Shown piece by piece: positions 34,786-44,323 of a stretch of DNA of 64,000 nucleotides. The notes beneath the pieces were generated by a model. It was not told the origin of the DNA, ran no database searches, and saw nothing but the letters and a program-made list of their open reading frames with translations. This stretch comes from Magnaporthiopsis rhizophila (taxonomy: Eukaryota > Ascomycota > Sordariomycetes > Magnaporthales > Magnaporthaceae), in assembly GCA_003049465.1 (NCBI GenBank), contig PYSS01000024.1:1-64000 (forward strand). The letters run 5' to 3'. Numbering within the stretch: the first letter of the stretch is position 1; every line of letters begins with the position of its first letter. Position numbers and translations under genes: made by a program.

Positions 34786-36818
34786 CAATCAGTATTTCTC
34801 GTCACTACTTTACCTTTTCGACACCTTCGCCTGGCCGAGCACGGCCCCCAACCGTCCCCGTAATCGGAATGGCCGTGCCCGGCCTGGCAGACCATGGCCG
34901 ACATCACCAACCGACGGGTGCGGAAGGGAACGGAGCGGAGAGGAGAGGATAGGAGAGGGTAGAGGGGAGGAGAGGATAAAATACCGCAGACAGAAACCGG
35001 GTGGCGTGATCGACGGTTCGGAAAGAGAGCACGCAATTAAACTTCTTTACCTCTGTTTCCCCACCTCGTCATGGACCTGAAGCCTGGACACCAGCGTTGC
35101 AGTTATGATGCGAAAAAAACTCAACGGTTGATCCTCGCTCCACAGCCGACGTAGCAAAGTGTCACGGATCCGAAATGCGTACCCATACACATACTGCTCC
35201 AAGTGCAGTTTTCAGGCTCGGTCTGCCCTAGACAGGCGGGTGAGCTGGCCCTGCCTGATGGCGCCGCCGTGGGAACGAGGCTGTTAATTACTGCAGCGTT
35301 TTCACGCGGCGCCAGCTGACGGACTTATCTGATCACTGTTTGGCCAGGCTGCTATGTGTTTTACATCACTGCTCACAGATCACTGGCAGGGACCTTTGCA
35401 CTGCAGTATCCACACGCAATCTTTCTCGTTCCCATTACTTACCTAGGCTACTATCTGCTGCCGTCGTCCACGGTAACTCATCCGCCTCCAGACAGCGGCT
35501 ATACCGCCAACGGCGCAGGCCCCTCAAATGGGCTGACCGTCAGTTCGGGCTTGTCGGACAGGGAGAACCAGGCGAGCGGGGCTGCAAGCAGCGGAGTCAA
35601 GGGCTCGAGGCTTTCCGTTTGTCCTGGAAAAAGGGAAATCGAAAAGAAAAAGAAAGATTAAACCGAGGCGTAGTGGTGAAATGCTCGAAAGACCTGCCCG
35701 TCGGAAGACCAGTGCTCGTATATGCAGTTCTGCATGGTGCATGTGTATGTGATGTTCTGTGCTCGTGCGTCCCGCGACGCTTTAGCTTCTCAGCGTCCCG
35801 GGCGGTGGGTTGTGTCTCGATGGCCTTCTAGTCTTGGGCCAGCGGTCTTCAGAGTAACGAATGGGGCCCCAGCGGGTCTTTTGACTTCTTTCTGGCTTGC
35901 GCATCCGAGTCGGCGGAATGTAGGAGACTGTGAGCAACTATGAGCGGTTCTGTTAGCTGCTGTTCGATAAAGTTGCAGAGAAAAGGGAGCGGGGGGCAAG
36001 ACTGAAGCATGCCCCTCTCAATTACTTGGACCACGCGTTAAAGGTATCGCGACAGGGAGGCGCTCTCGACATGGGCTGCACTCATATGAGCTGCTGCAGG
36101 CTGGGGACGCAAGCTGGTGTCGGCGCTGTTATGCAACCTATCGACGGCAAGCCGTTACCTGCTGGTCCGCGGGCCGCTGGACTCTCCGCTGTTGGCGAAA
36201 GGGGAGAAGGCTTGTTTTGAAGCCCCTTGATATAAAGACAGGCCGTCCATGGCTGACAGCGGTGCTACGACGCCCGCCGACTAACGTTGTGGAATTCAAT
36301 ATCTGGGCGTGCTGGCTGATACTGACGGGTCATACGGGCGACCCCCCTTGAGTCCCTTCAGCCTTGCGGTTCAAGCAAAGTTGGGTCGGGGACCGTGCTG
36401 CGCGCGGCTGGAACTTGGCAGAATGTGGGGCTTATGCCGCTGATCCCACATTTCGGTCTCGGACATGGCGTAGCAATGGCGGCGCCTGTAGAAGCAAAGT
36501 CGCCTCCAAGAGTGAATAGAACAAATCTTACTGCAATTGATTTTGCTGCAAGAATATTGTCGCTGATCCTTGGAGTCCCATTTGCCTGTCTTCCCAATTG
36601 TGATGCGCTGCTGGGCGGCAAAGTCAAGGCTACACGGATGCTCTCCTAGGGGAAGCAAACCCCTTCCACCGTCTATGCCATCCTGGCCTGAGGGGCGCAA
36701 TGGCCAACGGGTCAATTCACCCAGAGTAAGGAGGGAGAAAACCAGAAAAAGACATAGTTATAAAGATCCTCGCAAGCCAGCAAATCCCATCTCTCCAAAT
36801 ACAATCCAATCCATCGCA

Positions 36819-36923
36819 ATGCACCAATTTCCGAGCCCAGAGTCGACACCGTCCTTCCGCAGGAGCAGGGGAAGGCCAATCCTACCAGCTGCCCCGAGCA
36901 CCAGAGTAGAGTCTTCCATCTAG
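36819..36923 (+). CDS. possible small ORF (34 aa), unknown
   Basis: An ATG at 36819 follows a C/A-rich leader (CAATCCAATCCATCGCA) and lies about 60 bp downstream of a TATAAA at 36756. It encodes MHQFPSPESTPSFRRSRGRP and 14 further residues. No family, signal peptide or membrane segment. The promoter-like layout is the only support. Confidence 0.2.
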   Translation: MHQFPSPESTPSFRRSRGRPILPAAPSTRVESSI

Positions 36924-38271
36924 GCTTATTAGTACATCTTATCCGTTGCTTGAGGTAATTGGCGAGTCCGCTTCTCTGACTTCATGGTGTGACTCATCCT
37001 GCCTTGGTATTCAACAGTGAGAACATGGGATATGGCAGACCAGGCCAGATGTGGCGACGTGGGCTCGTCTTGAGTGAGGGCGCGGGTCAGTGCTCTCTGC
37101 TCCAGCTTGGTGATGAAGGCTGCCTGCTCTTCGCACCATTTGCAGTTAATTACTTGTGCCTGGAAGCCTAGTCTTCGAGGTGAAGCCTGCGGTGACACCG
37201 GGACGAGAGAAGTCGGCTTGACGGTTCGTGGTGCTTGGGCGGTTCGCAGCAAGGTCCAGTCGAGAGGCCTCTAGGCTCAACACTGAAAAAATTCAGCTTG
37301 CTATCCGTCTCGGCTAATTCACCCGGCCAAGATGAAGCTGGGTGTAGTGGAGACCATGGAGTGGCGTCTGGTATTGTGGGGCCAGATATTGGAGCAAGTG
37401 GTGGTGGAAGGTAGAGTGGATTTGGGGCGAATACTTCCCAAGTCCTTTTTCGTCGAGACTTCGAGGCATAAGGCCCAAACGAGCAAGCGAAGCCAAGCGA
37501 AGCCAAGCGAAACGCGAATCTTTGACCTCGTGTCAGGTGGTTAGCATGTGTCTTGCCGAGATAGGGGATGTTTGGTGAGGAAGGGGTAAAAAAGTGACTC
37601 CCTCTGGCGGGGTTTTCCGGCATCTGGCTACAAATGCTATGTGTCGTCGAGTGTACGGGTGAGGCAGAGTCTTCAAAACGGAGGCTCGGGGAAAGATGTC
37701 AGCAAATATTGGGAGGTAGGAGAGGAGGTAGTTAGTAATTTTTCCACCGCTGATAACTTAGCATAGTCTGGAAAGGCAATAGCCGAACCGTCGGGCCCTG
37801 GCGGCTCTGCTTATTGGAATGAGTACTCGATCTCTCAGTGTGACCAGAAAGGCCGCTCGTAAAAATTTGTTTAAATCATCGCAGTGCCGCAGCCACCCGC
37901 AAGGGTGTGGGCACGTGGGAGCTTGGGGTCACCTACCTGATAAATCTGGGGAGAAGGAGCGTAGCGGGGTTGCACATGTGAGCACCGTTGAGGGGTTCTC
38001 ATTTGGCCAAGGCTAGATGAGCTCTTTTATGTACGGGCAGGTGGAAATGATTTTACCAACAGTGGCCGTCAGGCTGAACCTCATTATCGCGGCCGCCAGG
38101 AGCCAGAATATGTGTGCCAGGCTGTGCGTCTCGCACCCGAAAAGAATGTCCTGCAAGATTGGAAAGATTATCTAGACGAGTATCGAGTTAGCAAGGGTCC
38201 TTGGTAGCAGGCACGGAGAAGAGACAGGAGTCCGTCCACCGTGATAGGGAGATTGGGTATGGTAAGGTATG

Positions 38272-38352
38272 CGTCATTCAGATGACAGATTGAGATATTC
38301 CCTCATTGCGGCTTGAGCCACTGGGACTGCAGACTTTCTCATCATTGTGACG
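38272..38352 (-). ncRNA. box C/D snoRNA, array unit 27, predicted 18S rRNA guide
   Basis: Terminal stem CGTCA/TGACG (38348-38352 with 38272-38276), C box AATGATGA (38339-38346), D box CTGA (38278-38281). The 13 nt TCTCAATCTGTCA end one base upstream of the D box and are perfectly complementary to the conserved 18S rRNA segment TGACAGATTGAGA. Under the D+5 rule the paired residue is the C of TGACAG. In yeast this rRNA neighbourhood carries Um1269 and Gm1271 (snR55, snR40). Short unit (81 nt) without the hairpin of the middle units. Confidence 0.75.
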
Positions 38353-38509
38353 GGGTGGAAGTAAGCTGACTTGGGGAGATTGTACCTTGGGGATTGCGTG
38401 ACGGACCTGGAGCTGCCTGTAAAATCAGTAGATAGCGTATGTCTTCCAAAACGTATGAGTGATAGAAAAGGAAGCTTCAGCCCACGGACATAGGGCCGAC
38501 GCGGATGAT

Positions 38510-38607
38510 GAAAGCGTCGCTCAGAACAAGCAACTAGTGTTTGATTTCTCATTATGGGCTTGGCCCACTCGGGAGATAAACGTGGTTTTCATCATCGCGA
38601 CGCTTTC
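38510..38607 (-). ncRNA. box C/D snoRNA, array unit 26
   Basis: Perfect 11-bp terminal stem GAAAGCGTCGC/GCGACGCTTTC, C box GATGATGA directly inside it, D box CTGA (38521-38524). 98 nt long. Its intron has donor GTAAGT (38645-38650) and a CTGAT/TTTTACAG acceptor at 38417. The internal hairpin is short (GGGC/GCCC) and the GGTTTTCAT loop is absent. The guide region upstream of the D box contains CACTAGTTGCTTGTT; its target was not identified. Confidence 0.75.
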
Positions 38608-39593
38608 GCCAGGCGCACATCGTAGGTTTTGTGGACTGGGACCTACTTACCGGGTGGCCATGGGATGTAAAAGAGCACGACTCCTATTATTTGCATCCAC
38701 GCGCATGTCAGCATCTGTTGTCTCTTCTTCCAAACACGAGGGGCTAGTTTGCTTCTAGGAAGATGACACAGGTCTGGGTGTGCTGCCGAGTGCGTCACTC
38801 AGATCACGGAGGGAAACCCTCCCCCCGTCTCTATCGGTCTTGCGGGTCTGCTGGAGGCGATGGAGCGGAGTGCTGGAATGCTGATGCCGCTTATCGGAGA
38901 GAAAATGAGTGGTGCGGAAATGATTGCCTTGTCTATGTGCATAGCTGTCAGCGACAGTGCTCGCCTCGTCCACACGCAGGAAGACGGAGGCCAGTGCTAG
39001 ACCAGCGCAGGAGGCCAAGGGCGGTGTGAGCGCGTTTCTCAGAAAGAAGACGACTATAATTATGCCTTCATCGTGGTAGTTTCCACTCGGAACATTTCGG
39101 GATATTTTTATCACTTTAACGCTCCCGCCACAACCCCGCGTGGGTATAAAGGTTTCAGTGTGTCTCACCAGGCAGGCGACAGTTGGTACGGCGAATCGGG
39201 AGGGGATATCTGTGGACTAGTTGTTAGTACACCTTCTTTGCTAGGAGGAGACGAGTGACAAGGGTTGGATGGGGCTGAGATATGTAGCAGCCATATTTTG
39301 TCTTTCATTCTCGCCGGCAGTGGAGGCTTGGGCAGTGCATCGTTATGCAAGCCCTCGTACTCGCAGAGTGTATCGTGTCAAGGCCGGGACTTATGTGCTA
39401 CGTATCAGCAATAACGGGCGCCGGCGGGAAAGAATGTCGAGATCCTAGGATGAAGACAAAGTGTTAGCGAAAATGCCTAGAGCTAACACGGGTCGTTTTG
39501 GAGTGCCAATATCCGGTAGCTTGGGAGATATACGGAGACCTGAGTTAGAGAAGAACAATATTATGATGTGCCGAGCTCGTGCCACGTGGTGAT
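38608..39593. other. gap in the snoRNA array
   Basis: About 1 kb without a clear C/D unit. CACTCAG at 38797 looks like an isolated D box but has no partner C box. Splice-like signals (CTAAC with TCATCCTAG near 39447-39466 on the minus strand) suggest the host transcript crosses this stretch. Confidence 0.35.
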
Positions 39594-39714
39594 AAAGTCC
39601 TTCAGATAAAGTTGAAACGTTGTTGGTTTTCTGTCATCGGGCGGACACCCCCTGGAAAATCCTCAGGCGTGTGGCCCGCTCTAAGATACAGAGAGTGATC
39701 ATCATGTAGACTTT
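39594..39714 (-). ncRNA. box C/D snoRNA-like, array unit 25
   Basis: Terminal stem AAAGTC/GACTTT, C box ATGATGA (39699-39705), D box CTGA (39602-39605), C'-like CGATGAC. The internal hairpin has GGATTTTCCAG in place of the GGTTTTCAT loop, so it may be the nearest outgroup of the amplified middle family. Confidence 0.65.
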
Positions 39715-39850
39715 CGCACCACTTGGCAGGCAGGTCAGGGAGGCAAGGAAATGTCAACGTACCAAAATGCGGAGGCCCATATAGAACCTGGCCTAAGAAA
39801 AGCCCAGTTAGCCGAGACACTGGGTAAAAGATGGCAGGATTTTGGGGTGG

Positions 39851-39974
39851 GAAAGTCGCTCAGAGGTAGAATGTTGTTTTGACTGTCACTGGGTGAGCGC
39901 CGGCTTTCATGAAAACCCACCGGACGCATTGCACCCTCAGATGAACCCCAACCTGGATCATCATGACGACTTTC
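39851..39974 (-). ncRNA. box C/D snoRNA-like, array unit 24 (hairpin type)
   Basis: Terminal stem GAAAGTCG/CGACTTTC (8 bp), C box ATGATGA (39958-39964), D box CTGA (39860-39863). Internal hairpin CCGG-based with loop GGTTTTCAT. 124 nt. Intron donor GTAAGT lies at 40013-40018. Confidence 0.7.
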
Positions 39975-40111
39975 GCACCCCATGGGGATGCCAAGGCAGA
40001 AAAGGGGGGCTGACTTACCGGCGAAGAAGAGGCGGCAGATGCTGAATTTGGGCTATACCGCAAAGTGACAGGTTAGGGAAGCTAGGAGACAAGACGCAAG
40101 GATTCGTAGAG

Positions 40112-40236
40112 GGAAGGTCGCTCAGAATTAAACTTGTTCGGCTTTCATTGGGTGGGCGCCGGCTTCCATGTAAACCCACCGGACGCTCCACACCCTCGGA
40201 GAAGCTCGTTGATGTCGATCATCATAGCGACCTTCC
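40112..40236 (-). ncRNA. box C/D snoRNA-like, array unit 23 (hairpin type)
   Basis: Perfect 10-bp terminal stem GGAAGGTCGC/GCGACCTTCC. Compared with unit 22 the fifth pair has changed on both sides (compensatory). C box ATGATGA, D box CTGA. The loop reads GGTTTACAT, one change from the consensus. Confidence 0.75.
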
Positions 40237-40373
40237 TGCGGCGTAGGGGCACTGAAGGAGACGGGATATTGACATACCGGCGAAGAAAAGGCAGCGGATG
40301 TTGATCTCGGGCTCTTACAAGAAAGTGACAGGTTAGCAGAAGTCAGGAGACAAGACGCCAAGACCTCGTAGTG

Positions 40374-40499
40374 GGAAAGTCGCTCAGAATTAGATTCTTT
40401 TGACTTTCATTAGGTGGGCGCCGGCTACATGAGAACCCACCGGACGCACTGCACCCTCGGAGAAGAGTTCGTGAATCGGAATCATCATAGCGACTTTCC
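40374..40499 (-). ncRNA. box C/D snoRNA-like, array unit 22 (hairpin type)
   Basis: Perfect 10-bp terminal stem GGAAAGTCGC/GCGACTTTCC, C box ATGATGA, D box CTGA, C'-like TAATGAA. The loop reads GGTTCTCAT. 126 nt. Flanked by exons of 36 and 34 nt with closely similar sequence. Confidence 0.75.
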
Positions 40500-40657
40500 A
40501 CAGCCGAGGGAGACAAAGGCAGGCGGTGCTGACTTACAGGCGAAGAAAATGTAGGCGACGCTGATCTCGCACTGTAGCAGTAGCTCTAGCTGCAGTAAAA
40601 GCCGGATGGATTAGCAGAAGTACTAAAGATAAGATGGCAAGATCTCGAAGTGAGGAA

Positions 40658-40793
40658 GTCGCTCAGAATTAGGCTGTTCTTTTTTGTTCATTTCCTTGGC
40701 TGTCCCTAGGTGGGCGCCGGCTACATGAAAACCCACCGGACGCACTGCACCCTCATGTTGGGAGCTCAGGTAGACCTGAATCACCATGGCGAC
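40658..40793 (-). ncRNA. box C/D snoRNA-like, array unit 21 (hairpin type)
   Basis: Stem GTCGC/GCGAC, D box CTGA, loop GGTTTTCAT with a CCGG-centred stem. The C box position reads ATGGTGATT, a departure from RTGATGA, so the unit may be decaying. The longest unit at 136 nt. Confidence 0.55.
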
Positions 40794-40956
40794 GTAAGGA
40801 AATGGAGGAGGCACGGGGTTATAACTCACAGGCGAAGAGGAGGCAGCGGAGCTTGCTCTCGGGCTCGCGCTGTAGCAGAAGCGTCGGCTGTAATAAAGAC
40901 GGCGATGGATTATCTTAGGTACCAAGGGTGGAAATTGGAATCCTGGGCTGGGAGGG

Positions 40957-41060
40957 TGGCTCAGAGAGGTCTTTTCTACTCAGTGGGTGGCACTCTCGAA
41001 CAGAAAACAAAGAGAAGCGCTTGTCCTCGGCGTAGTATCCGATTTATTTCATCGTAGCCA
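40957..41060 (-). ncRNA. box C/D snoRNA-like, array unit 20
   Basis: Stem TGGCT/AGCCA, D box CTGA in CTCTGAGCCA, a weak C box (CGATGAAA), and an internal CTGA that could serve as D'. The GGTTTTCAT hairpin is absent. Confidence 0.4.
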
Positions 41061-41228
41061 ATGTGCTGGGAGAAGGGAACGCGGAGCTATGCGGGAATAA
41101 CATACCAAATCGAGGAATTCGGATGAGCCACGGGAGGCAGAGTAACCAGGAGGCATGTAACTAAAAGTCTAGGTGGTAGGCACTTAGTAGAGAGCCGAGG
41201 TTGTTGTGCTGTAAGCTTGTGGCATTCA

Positions 41229-41335
41229 AGTCGCTCAAATCTCAGAGATTGTTGTCATTGGCGGTCCGCATCTGCATGAAAACCGTCGATGCGGCCGCCC
41301 TTTGAAGAATGATGCCTATGGTCATCACCGCGACT
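41229..41335 (-). ncRNA. box C/D snoRNA-like, array unit 19 (hairpin type)
   Basis: Stem AGTCGC/GCGACT, C box GTGATGA, hairpin stem CCGCATC/GATGCGG with loop containing GGTTTTCAT. The D box reads TTGA instead of CTGA, which may impair it. Confidence 0.6.
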
Positions 41336-41476
41336 GCTCGCCCCCGCAAACTAACAAATAAAACGCTGTGACGAAGGAGATGGCATAGATATGAGGATGA
41401 AGAAGAGACATACCTTGGTGGGTTAGCTGCGAGTTACTGAGCATGGTAACAGGGTCGCTCAGTTGAAGACTCAAAA

Positions 41477-41582
41477 AGCCGCTCAGATCTCGAAGATGGC
41501 TGTCATTGGGACCGGCATCTGCTCATGAAAACCGTACCAGATGCGGGCCCCTTTAAAGATGCGGGTGGTCATCACCGCGACT
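41477..41582 (-). ncRNA. box C/D snoRNA-like, array unit 18 (hairpin type)
   Basis: Stem AGTCGC with GCGGCT (one G-U pair), C box GTGATGA, D box CTGA. Hairpin GCATCTG/CAGATGC (41515-41521 with 41538-41544) replaces the common GCACCTG/CAGGTGC by a paired change. Loop GGTTTTCAT. Confidence 0.7.
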
Positions 41583-41703
41583 ATCTCTCTCCCATAAAAA
41601 AGTGAGGATGGTACGGGAGTGAAGGTTAAGATGGTACATACCTTGGCGGGTTAGCTGCGAGTTACCGGGTGGAAAACTGGGTTGGTGAATCAAGAGATCA
41701 AGA

Positions 41704-41810
41704 AGCCGCTCAGATCTTGAAGATTTCGTCATTGGGGGCCTGCACCTGTTACATGAAAACCATCCAGGTGCGGCCGCCCTTTGATAGAAGACCGTGATCA
41801 TCATTGCGAG
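41704..41810 (-). ncRNA. box C/D snoRNA-like, array unit 17 (hairpin type)
   Basis: C box AATGATGA (41798-41805), D box CTGA, C'-like CAATGACG, hairpin GCACCTG/CAGGTGC, loop GGTTTTCAT. The terminal stem is short (CGC/GCG plus a G-U). Intron bounded by back-to-back junctions on both sides. Confidence 0.7.
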
Positions 41811-41927
41811 TATCACACTCCATAAAGCAAAGTAAATGGAACGATGTGACATGGGGAGGGGTAGGGGTAGGAGTGAAAATGAACATACCTTGGCGGATTA
41901 GCTGGGAGTACCGGGTACGGGGACAGG

Positions 41928-42033
41928 GTCGCTCAGATATTGGTGATGTCGTCATTGGGGTTCCGGTACCTGGTACATGAAAACCATCCAGGTACGGCCG
42001 CTCTTGGATTGACAAGCTGATCATCATTGCGAC
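41928..42033 (-). ncRNA. box C/D snoRNA-like, array unit 16 (hairpin type)
   Basis: Stem GTCGC/GCGAC, C box AATGATGA, D box CTGA. Hairpin GTACCTG/CAGGTAC (41966-41972 with 41989-41995) is a paired C-G to T-A change relative to neighbours. Loop GGTTTTCAT. Confidence 0.75.
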
Positions 42034-42182
42034 TATCTCGTGCTGTCGAAGGAACAGACGGAGAGATGTATCATAGGTAGGGATGACGTAGGAGCGGGGA
42101 TGGAGGAGTGGTATACCTGTGATGGCGGATCGGTCAGCTACGAGTTACCAGGCATGATAGTGAGAAGCTCGCCCAGTCAGAA

Positions 42183-42291
42183 AGTCGCTCAGATTTTATG
42201 TATGGTCGTCATCGGGGGCTTGCACCTGTTTCATGAAAACCATCCAGGTGCAGCCTCCCTTGGAACGACAAAGCTGATCATCATCGCGACT
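42183..42291 (-). ncRNA. box C/D snoRNA-like, array unit 15 (hairpin type)
   Basis: Stem AGTCGC/GCGACT, C box GATGATGA, D box CTGA, C' box CGATGACG, 8-bp hairpin TGCACCTG/CAGGTGCA, loop GGTTTTCAT. One of the best preserved units. Confidence 0.8.
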
Positions 42292-42448
42292 GCCCCGCTC
42301 TATCGAGCGAATAAATGAAACGGTGTAGCATACCTAGGTAGGGCGATGACGGCGTAGGAGCGGGGATGGCGGAATGGCATACCTATACTGCCGAATCCGT
42401 CAGCTGCGAGTTATCAGGCATCGTTAAAAAGCACTTGCTCGGTGGGAG

Positions 42449-42558
42449 GGTCGCTTAGATCTCTCAAGATGGCCGTCATCGGGGGCTTGCACCTGGTTAC
42501 ATGAAAACCACCCAGGTGCTGCCGCCCTCGTATCGACAAGATGTTCATCATCGCGGCC
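42449..42558 (-). ncRNA. box C/D snoRNA-like, array unit 14 (hairpin type)
   Basis: C box GATGATGA, hairpin CACCTG/CAGGTG, loop GGTTTTCAT, C'-like CGATGACG. The D box reads CTAA instead of CTGA, and the terminal stem has one mismatch. Confidence 0.6.
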
Positions 42559-42704
42559 TCCAGCTCCATCGAAGGAACAAATGGAGTGTTGTGGTATAGG
42601 CACCACGCTTGTGGCGTAACGGCGGGGTCGGAGGAGGGACATACCTGCATTGGCGGATCAGCTTCGAGTTCCCCGACATGGTGTAAAGCTCGCCCAAGTC
42701 GAAA

Positions 42705-42808
42705 AGTCGCTCAGATTTTTTACATAGTCGTCATTGGTGGTCCGCGCCCGTCATGAAAACCGTTCAGGTGCGACCTGCCTTGGATCGACAAGCTGATCAT
42801 CATTGCGA
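42705..42808 (-). ncRNA. box C/D snoRNA-like, array unit 13 (hairpin type)
   Basis: Stem TCGC/GCGA, C box AATGATGA, D box CTGA, C'-like CAATGACG, loop GGTTTTCAT. The internal hairpin stem is imperfect. Confidence 0.65.
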
Positions 42809-42921
42809 ATTCGAGCTTCATGGAACGCGTGTGGCATGGGTATGGGGGTGGAAAGGGACTCACCTATGTAGACGTGTCAGCCGCGGGTAAACTGGCTTGG
42901 TGAAAAACTCGCTCTGCCAAA

Positions 42922-43031
42922 AAGTCGCTCAGATCTCTCAAGGTGGTTGTCATTGGAGGTCCGCGCCTGTTACCTGAAAACCTCCAGGTGCGGCCGTCCT
43001 TTAATAGATAACATGGTCATCAGTGCGGCTT
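42922..43031 (-). ncRNA. box C/D snoRNA-like, array unit 12 (hairpin type)
   Basis: Stem AAGCCGC with GCGACTT (one mismatch), C box CTGATGA, D box CTGA, loop GGTTTTCAG (last base changed). The intron donor at 43089-43094 is GTGTGT. Confidence 0.65.
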
Positions 43032-43155
43032 CCCGCTCCACTGAGCAAGCAAATGGAGCGTATAGCATAGGGCTGGGAGTGGAAAGGGACACACCTATGT
43101 TGATCGATCGGTTAGCAGTGGCCAAAAATGGTGGAGGGGTTGCTCAGTCAAGCAG

Positions 43156-43263
43156 TCGCTCAGATCTTAGAGGATGTGGTCGTCATCGAGGAGGTCCGCG
43201 CCTGTACATGAAAACCGAATCAGGTGCGGCCGTCCTCTGGCCAAATGGTAATCATCATTGCGA
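43156..43263 (-). ncRNA. box C/D snoRNA-like, array unit 11 (hairpin type)
   Basis: Stem TCGC/GCGA, C box AATGATGA, D box CTGA, C' box CGATGACG, loop GGTTTTCAT, hairpin GCACCTG with CAGGCGC. Confidence 0.7.
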
Positions 43264-43372
43264 GTGACGGATAGAGAGGGAGGGAAGGAAGGGCCTACAA
43301 CTTCAAAATCAAAAATATATGGAAACGGAGATGATACTTAGCTTGATGTGCTAGTCGCAAGCCATTGTTGCG

Positions 43373-43473
43373 TCGCTCAGATCCTTGAAGGTGTGGTCTT
43401 CGTCGGGGTTGGCGCCTGTTACATGAAAACCTCCAGGTGCTGCCGGCCTATGAAATGGTGATCATCACCGCGA
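43373..43473 (-). ncRNA. box C/D snoRNA-like, array unit 10 (hairpin type)
   Basis: Stem TCGC/GCGA, C box GTGATGA, D box CTGA, hairpin GCACCTG with CAGGCGC (one G-U type pair), loop GGTTTTCAT. Confidence 0.7.
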
Positions 43474-43582
43474 GTGAGGTAGATTCCTGGAGACTGCAAA
43501 GAGGTTAAGCTTCAAAATCATAAACAATCAGGTGAAGGGCGTGGTCCTCAGCTTGGGTGGGTTTGCCGTGAGTTATAGGTAC

Positions 43583-43689
43583 GTCGCTCAGATCTTAGAG
43601 GGGATGGTCTTCAGCGGGGGTCTGCGCCTGGTACATGAAAACCTGCAGGTGCGGCCACCCTCTGACCAGGAGGTGATCATCATCGCGAC
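43583..43689 (-). ncRNA. box C/D snoRNA-like, array unit 9 (hairpin type)
   Basis: Stem GTCGC/GCGAC, C box GATGATGA, D box CTGA, hairpin around CACCTG/CAGG, loop GGTTTTCAT. Confidence 0.7.
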
Positions 43690-43798
43690 TGGCTGGGAGT
43701 GCCAGAGAGAGCAAAAAGACGAAATAGAAGGCATAAAGGAAAGGGGGCTGATACTGACCTTGATGTGCTAGTCGCGAGCTGTTGCACAGGGGGCAAAA

Positions 43799-43903
43799 AG
43801 CCGCTCAGATCTCAAAGATTGCGGTCGTCCTCAGGGGCTCGCACCTGCACATGAAAACCAACCAGGTGGGCCACCCTCCTACCAAGGTATCATCATCGCG
43901 AGC
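43799..43903 (-). ncRNA. box C/D snoRNA-like, array unit 8 (hairpin type)
   Basis: C box GATGATGA, D box CTGA, hairpin CACCTG/CAGGTG (43842-43847 with 43863-43868), loop GGTTTTCAT. The terminal stem is CGC/GCG plus wobble pairs. Donor after the unit upstream reads GTCAGT at the following junction. Confidence 0.65.
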
Positions 43904-44042
43904 AACTGCTGGTGGCGGATAGGGGAGGGAGGACGCACTCTGGAGATAGAAGTTAGCAGAGGACAAAGAGCTAAAAGCAAAAAAGATTGTGTGAGGAATT
44001 TCAATCGGAGATGTTGCGCGAGAACAGCTGGGTATGGGAGAT

Positions 44043-44153
44043 GAGCCGCTCAGGGTAGTATCTATATCTGCCATCATCGGAAGCCGCCTGTTTCATGAAA
44101 ACCATACAGGCGGCTAAATGGTCCTCTGGAGGAAATTGTCATCATTGCGGCTC
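44043..44153 (-). ncRNA. box C/D snoRNA-like, array unit 7 (hairpin type)
   Basis: Terminal stem GAGCCGC/GCGGCTC (7 bp), C box AATGATGA, D box CTGA. Perfect 10-bp hairpin AGCCGCCTGT/ACAGGCGGCT (44082-44091 with 44106-44115), loop GGTTTTCAT. The terminal stem differs from the AGTCGC type on both strands. Confidence 0.8.
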
Positions 44154-44323
44154 TTTAAGCCCGAGCTCATCCTTGCAGCAGGGCTGCTGCAAGACGTACG
44201 CTGAGACGGGAGGGAGGAGAAACGGGAGGGAGGACGGACTCTGGAGGTAGAAGGTTAGCAAAACACAAAAGACAAAAAGCAAAATGTAAAAAAGACTCAG
44301 GGTGATACATGGGGGGAAAAGAT

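Larger units (their letters stand above)
32341..38171. other. gene-poor region, no confident gene
   Basis: About 5.8 kb without recognisable coding motifs. It contains a copy of the ~80-bp element at 34698-34785 and a possible tiny gene at 36819-36923. A purine-rich imperfect GGAGAGG run lies at about 34925-34985. Near the right edge (38060-38172) the minus-strand snoRNA host transcript may continue. Confidence 0.4.
41408..43099 (-). other. eight consecutive acceptor-donor (AG|GT) junctions
   Basis: On the minus strand each of eight unit boundaries reads branch site, short spacer, AG, then directly a donor. Junctions fall at 43095/43094 (CATAG|GTGTGT), 42864/42863 (CATAG|GTGAGT), 42645/42644 (TGCAG|GTATGT), 42383/42382 (TATAG|GTATGC), 42117/42116 (CACAG|GTATAC), 41889/41888, 41642/41641 and 41414/41413 (CAAG|GTATGT). 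Branch sites CTAAC, CTGAC, CTGAT or CTAAT lie 9-20 nt upstream of each AG. The introns so defined are about 220-260 nt and each holds one snoRNA unit. The exon between them has zero length. Confidence 0.65.

Noticed and set aside
38797..38870. Possible further C/D unit at CGTCACTCAGATC
   Set aside because: No matching C box or 3' stem arm within 150 bp.
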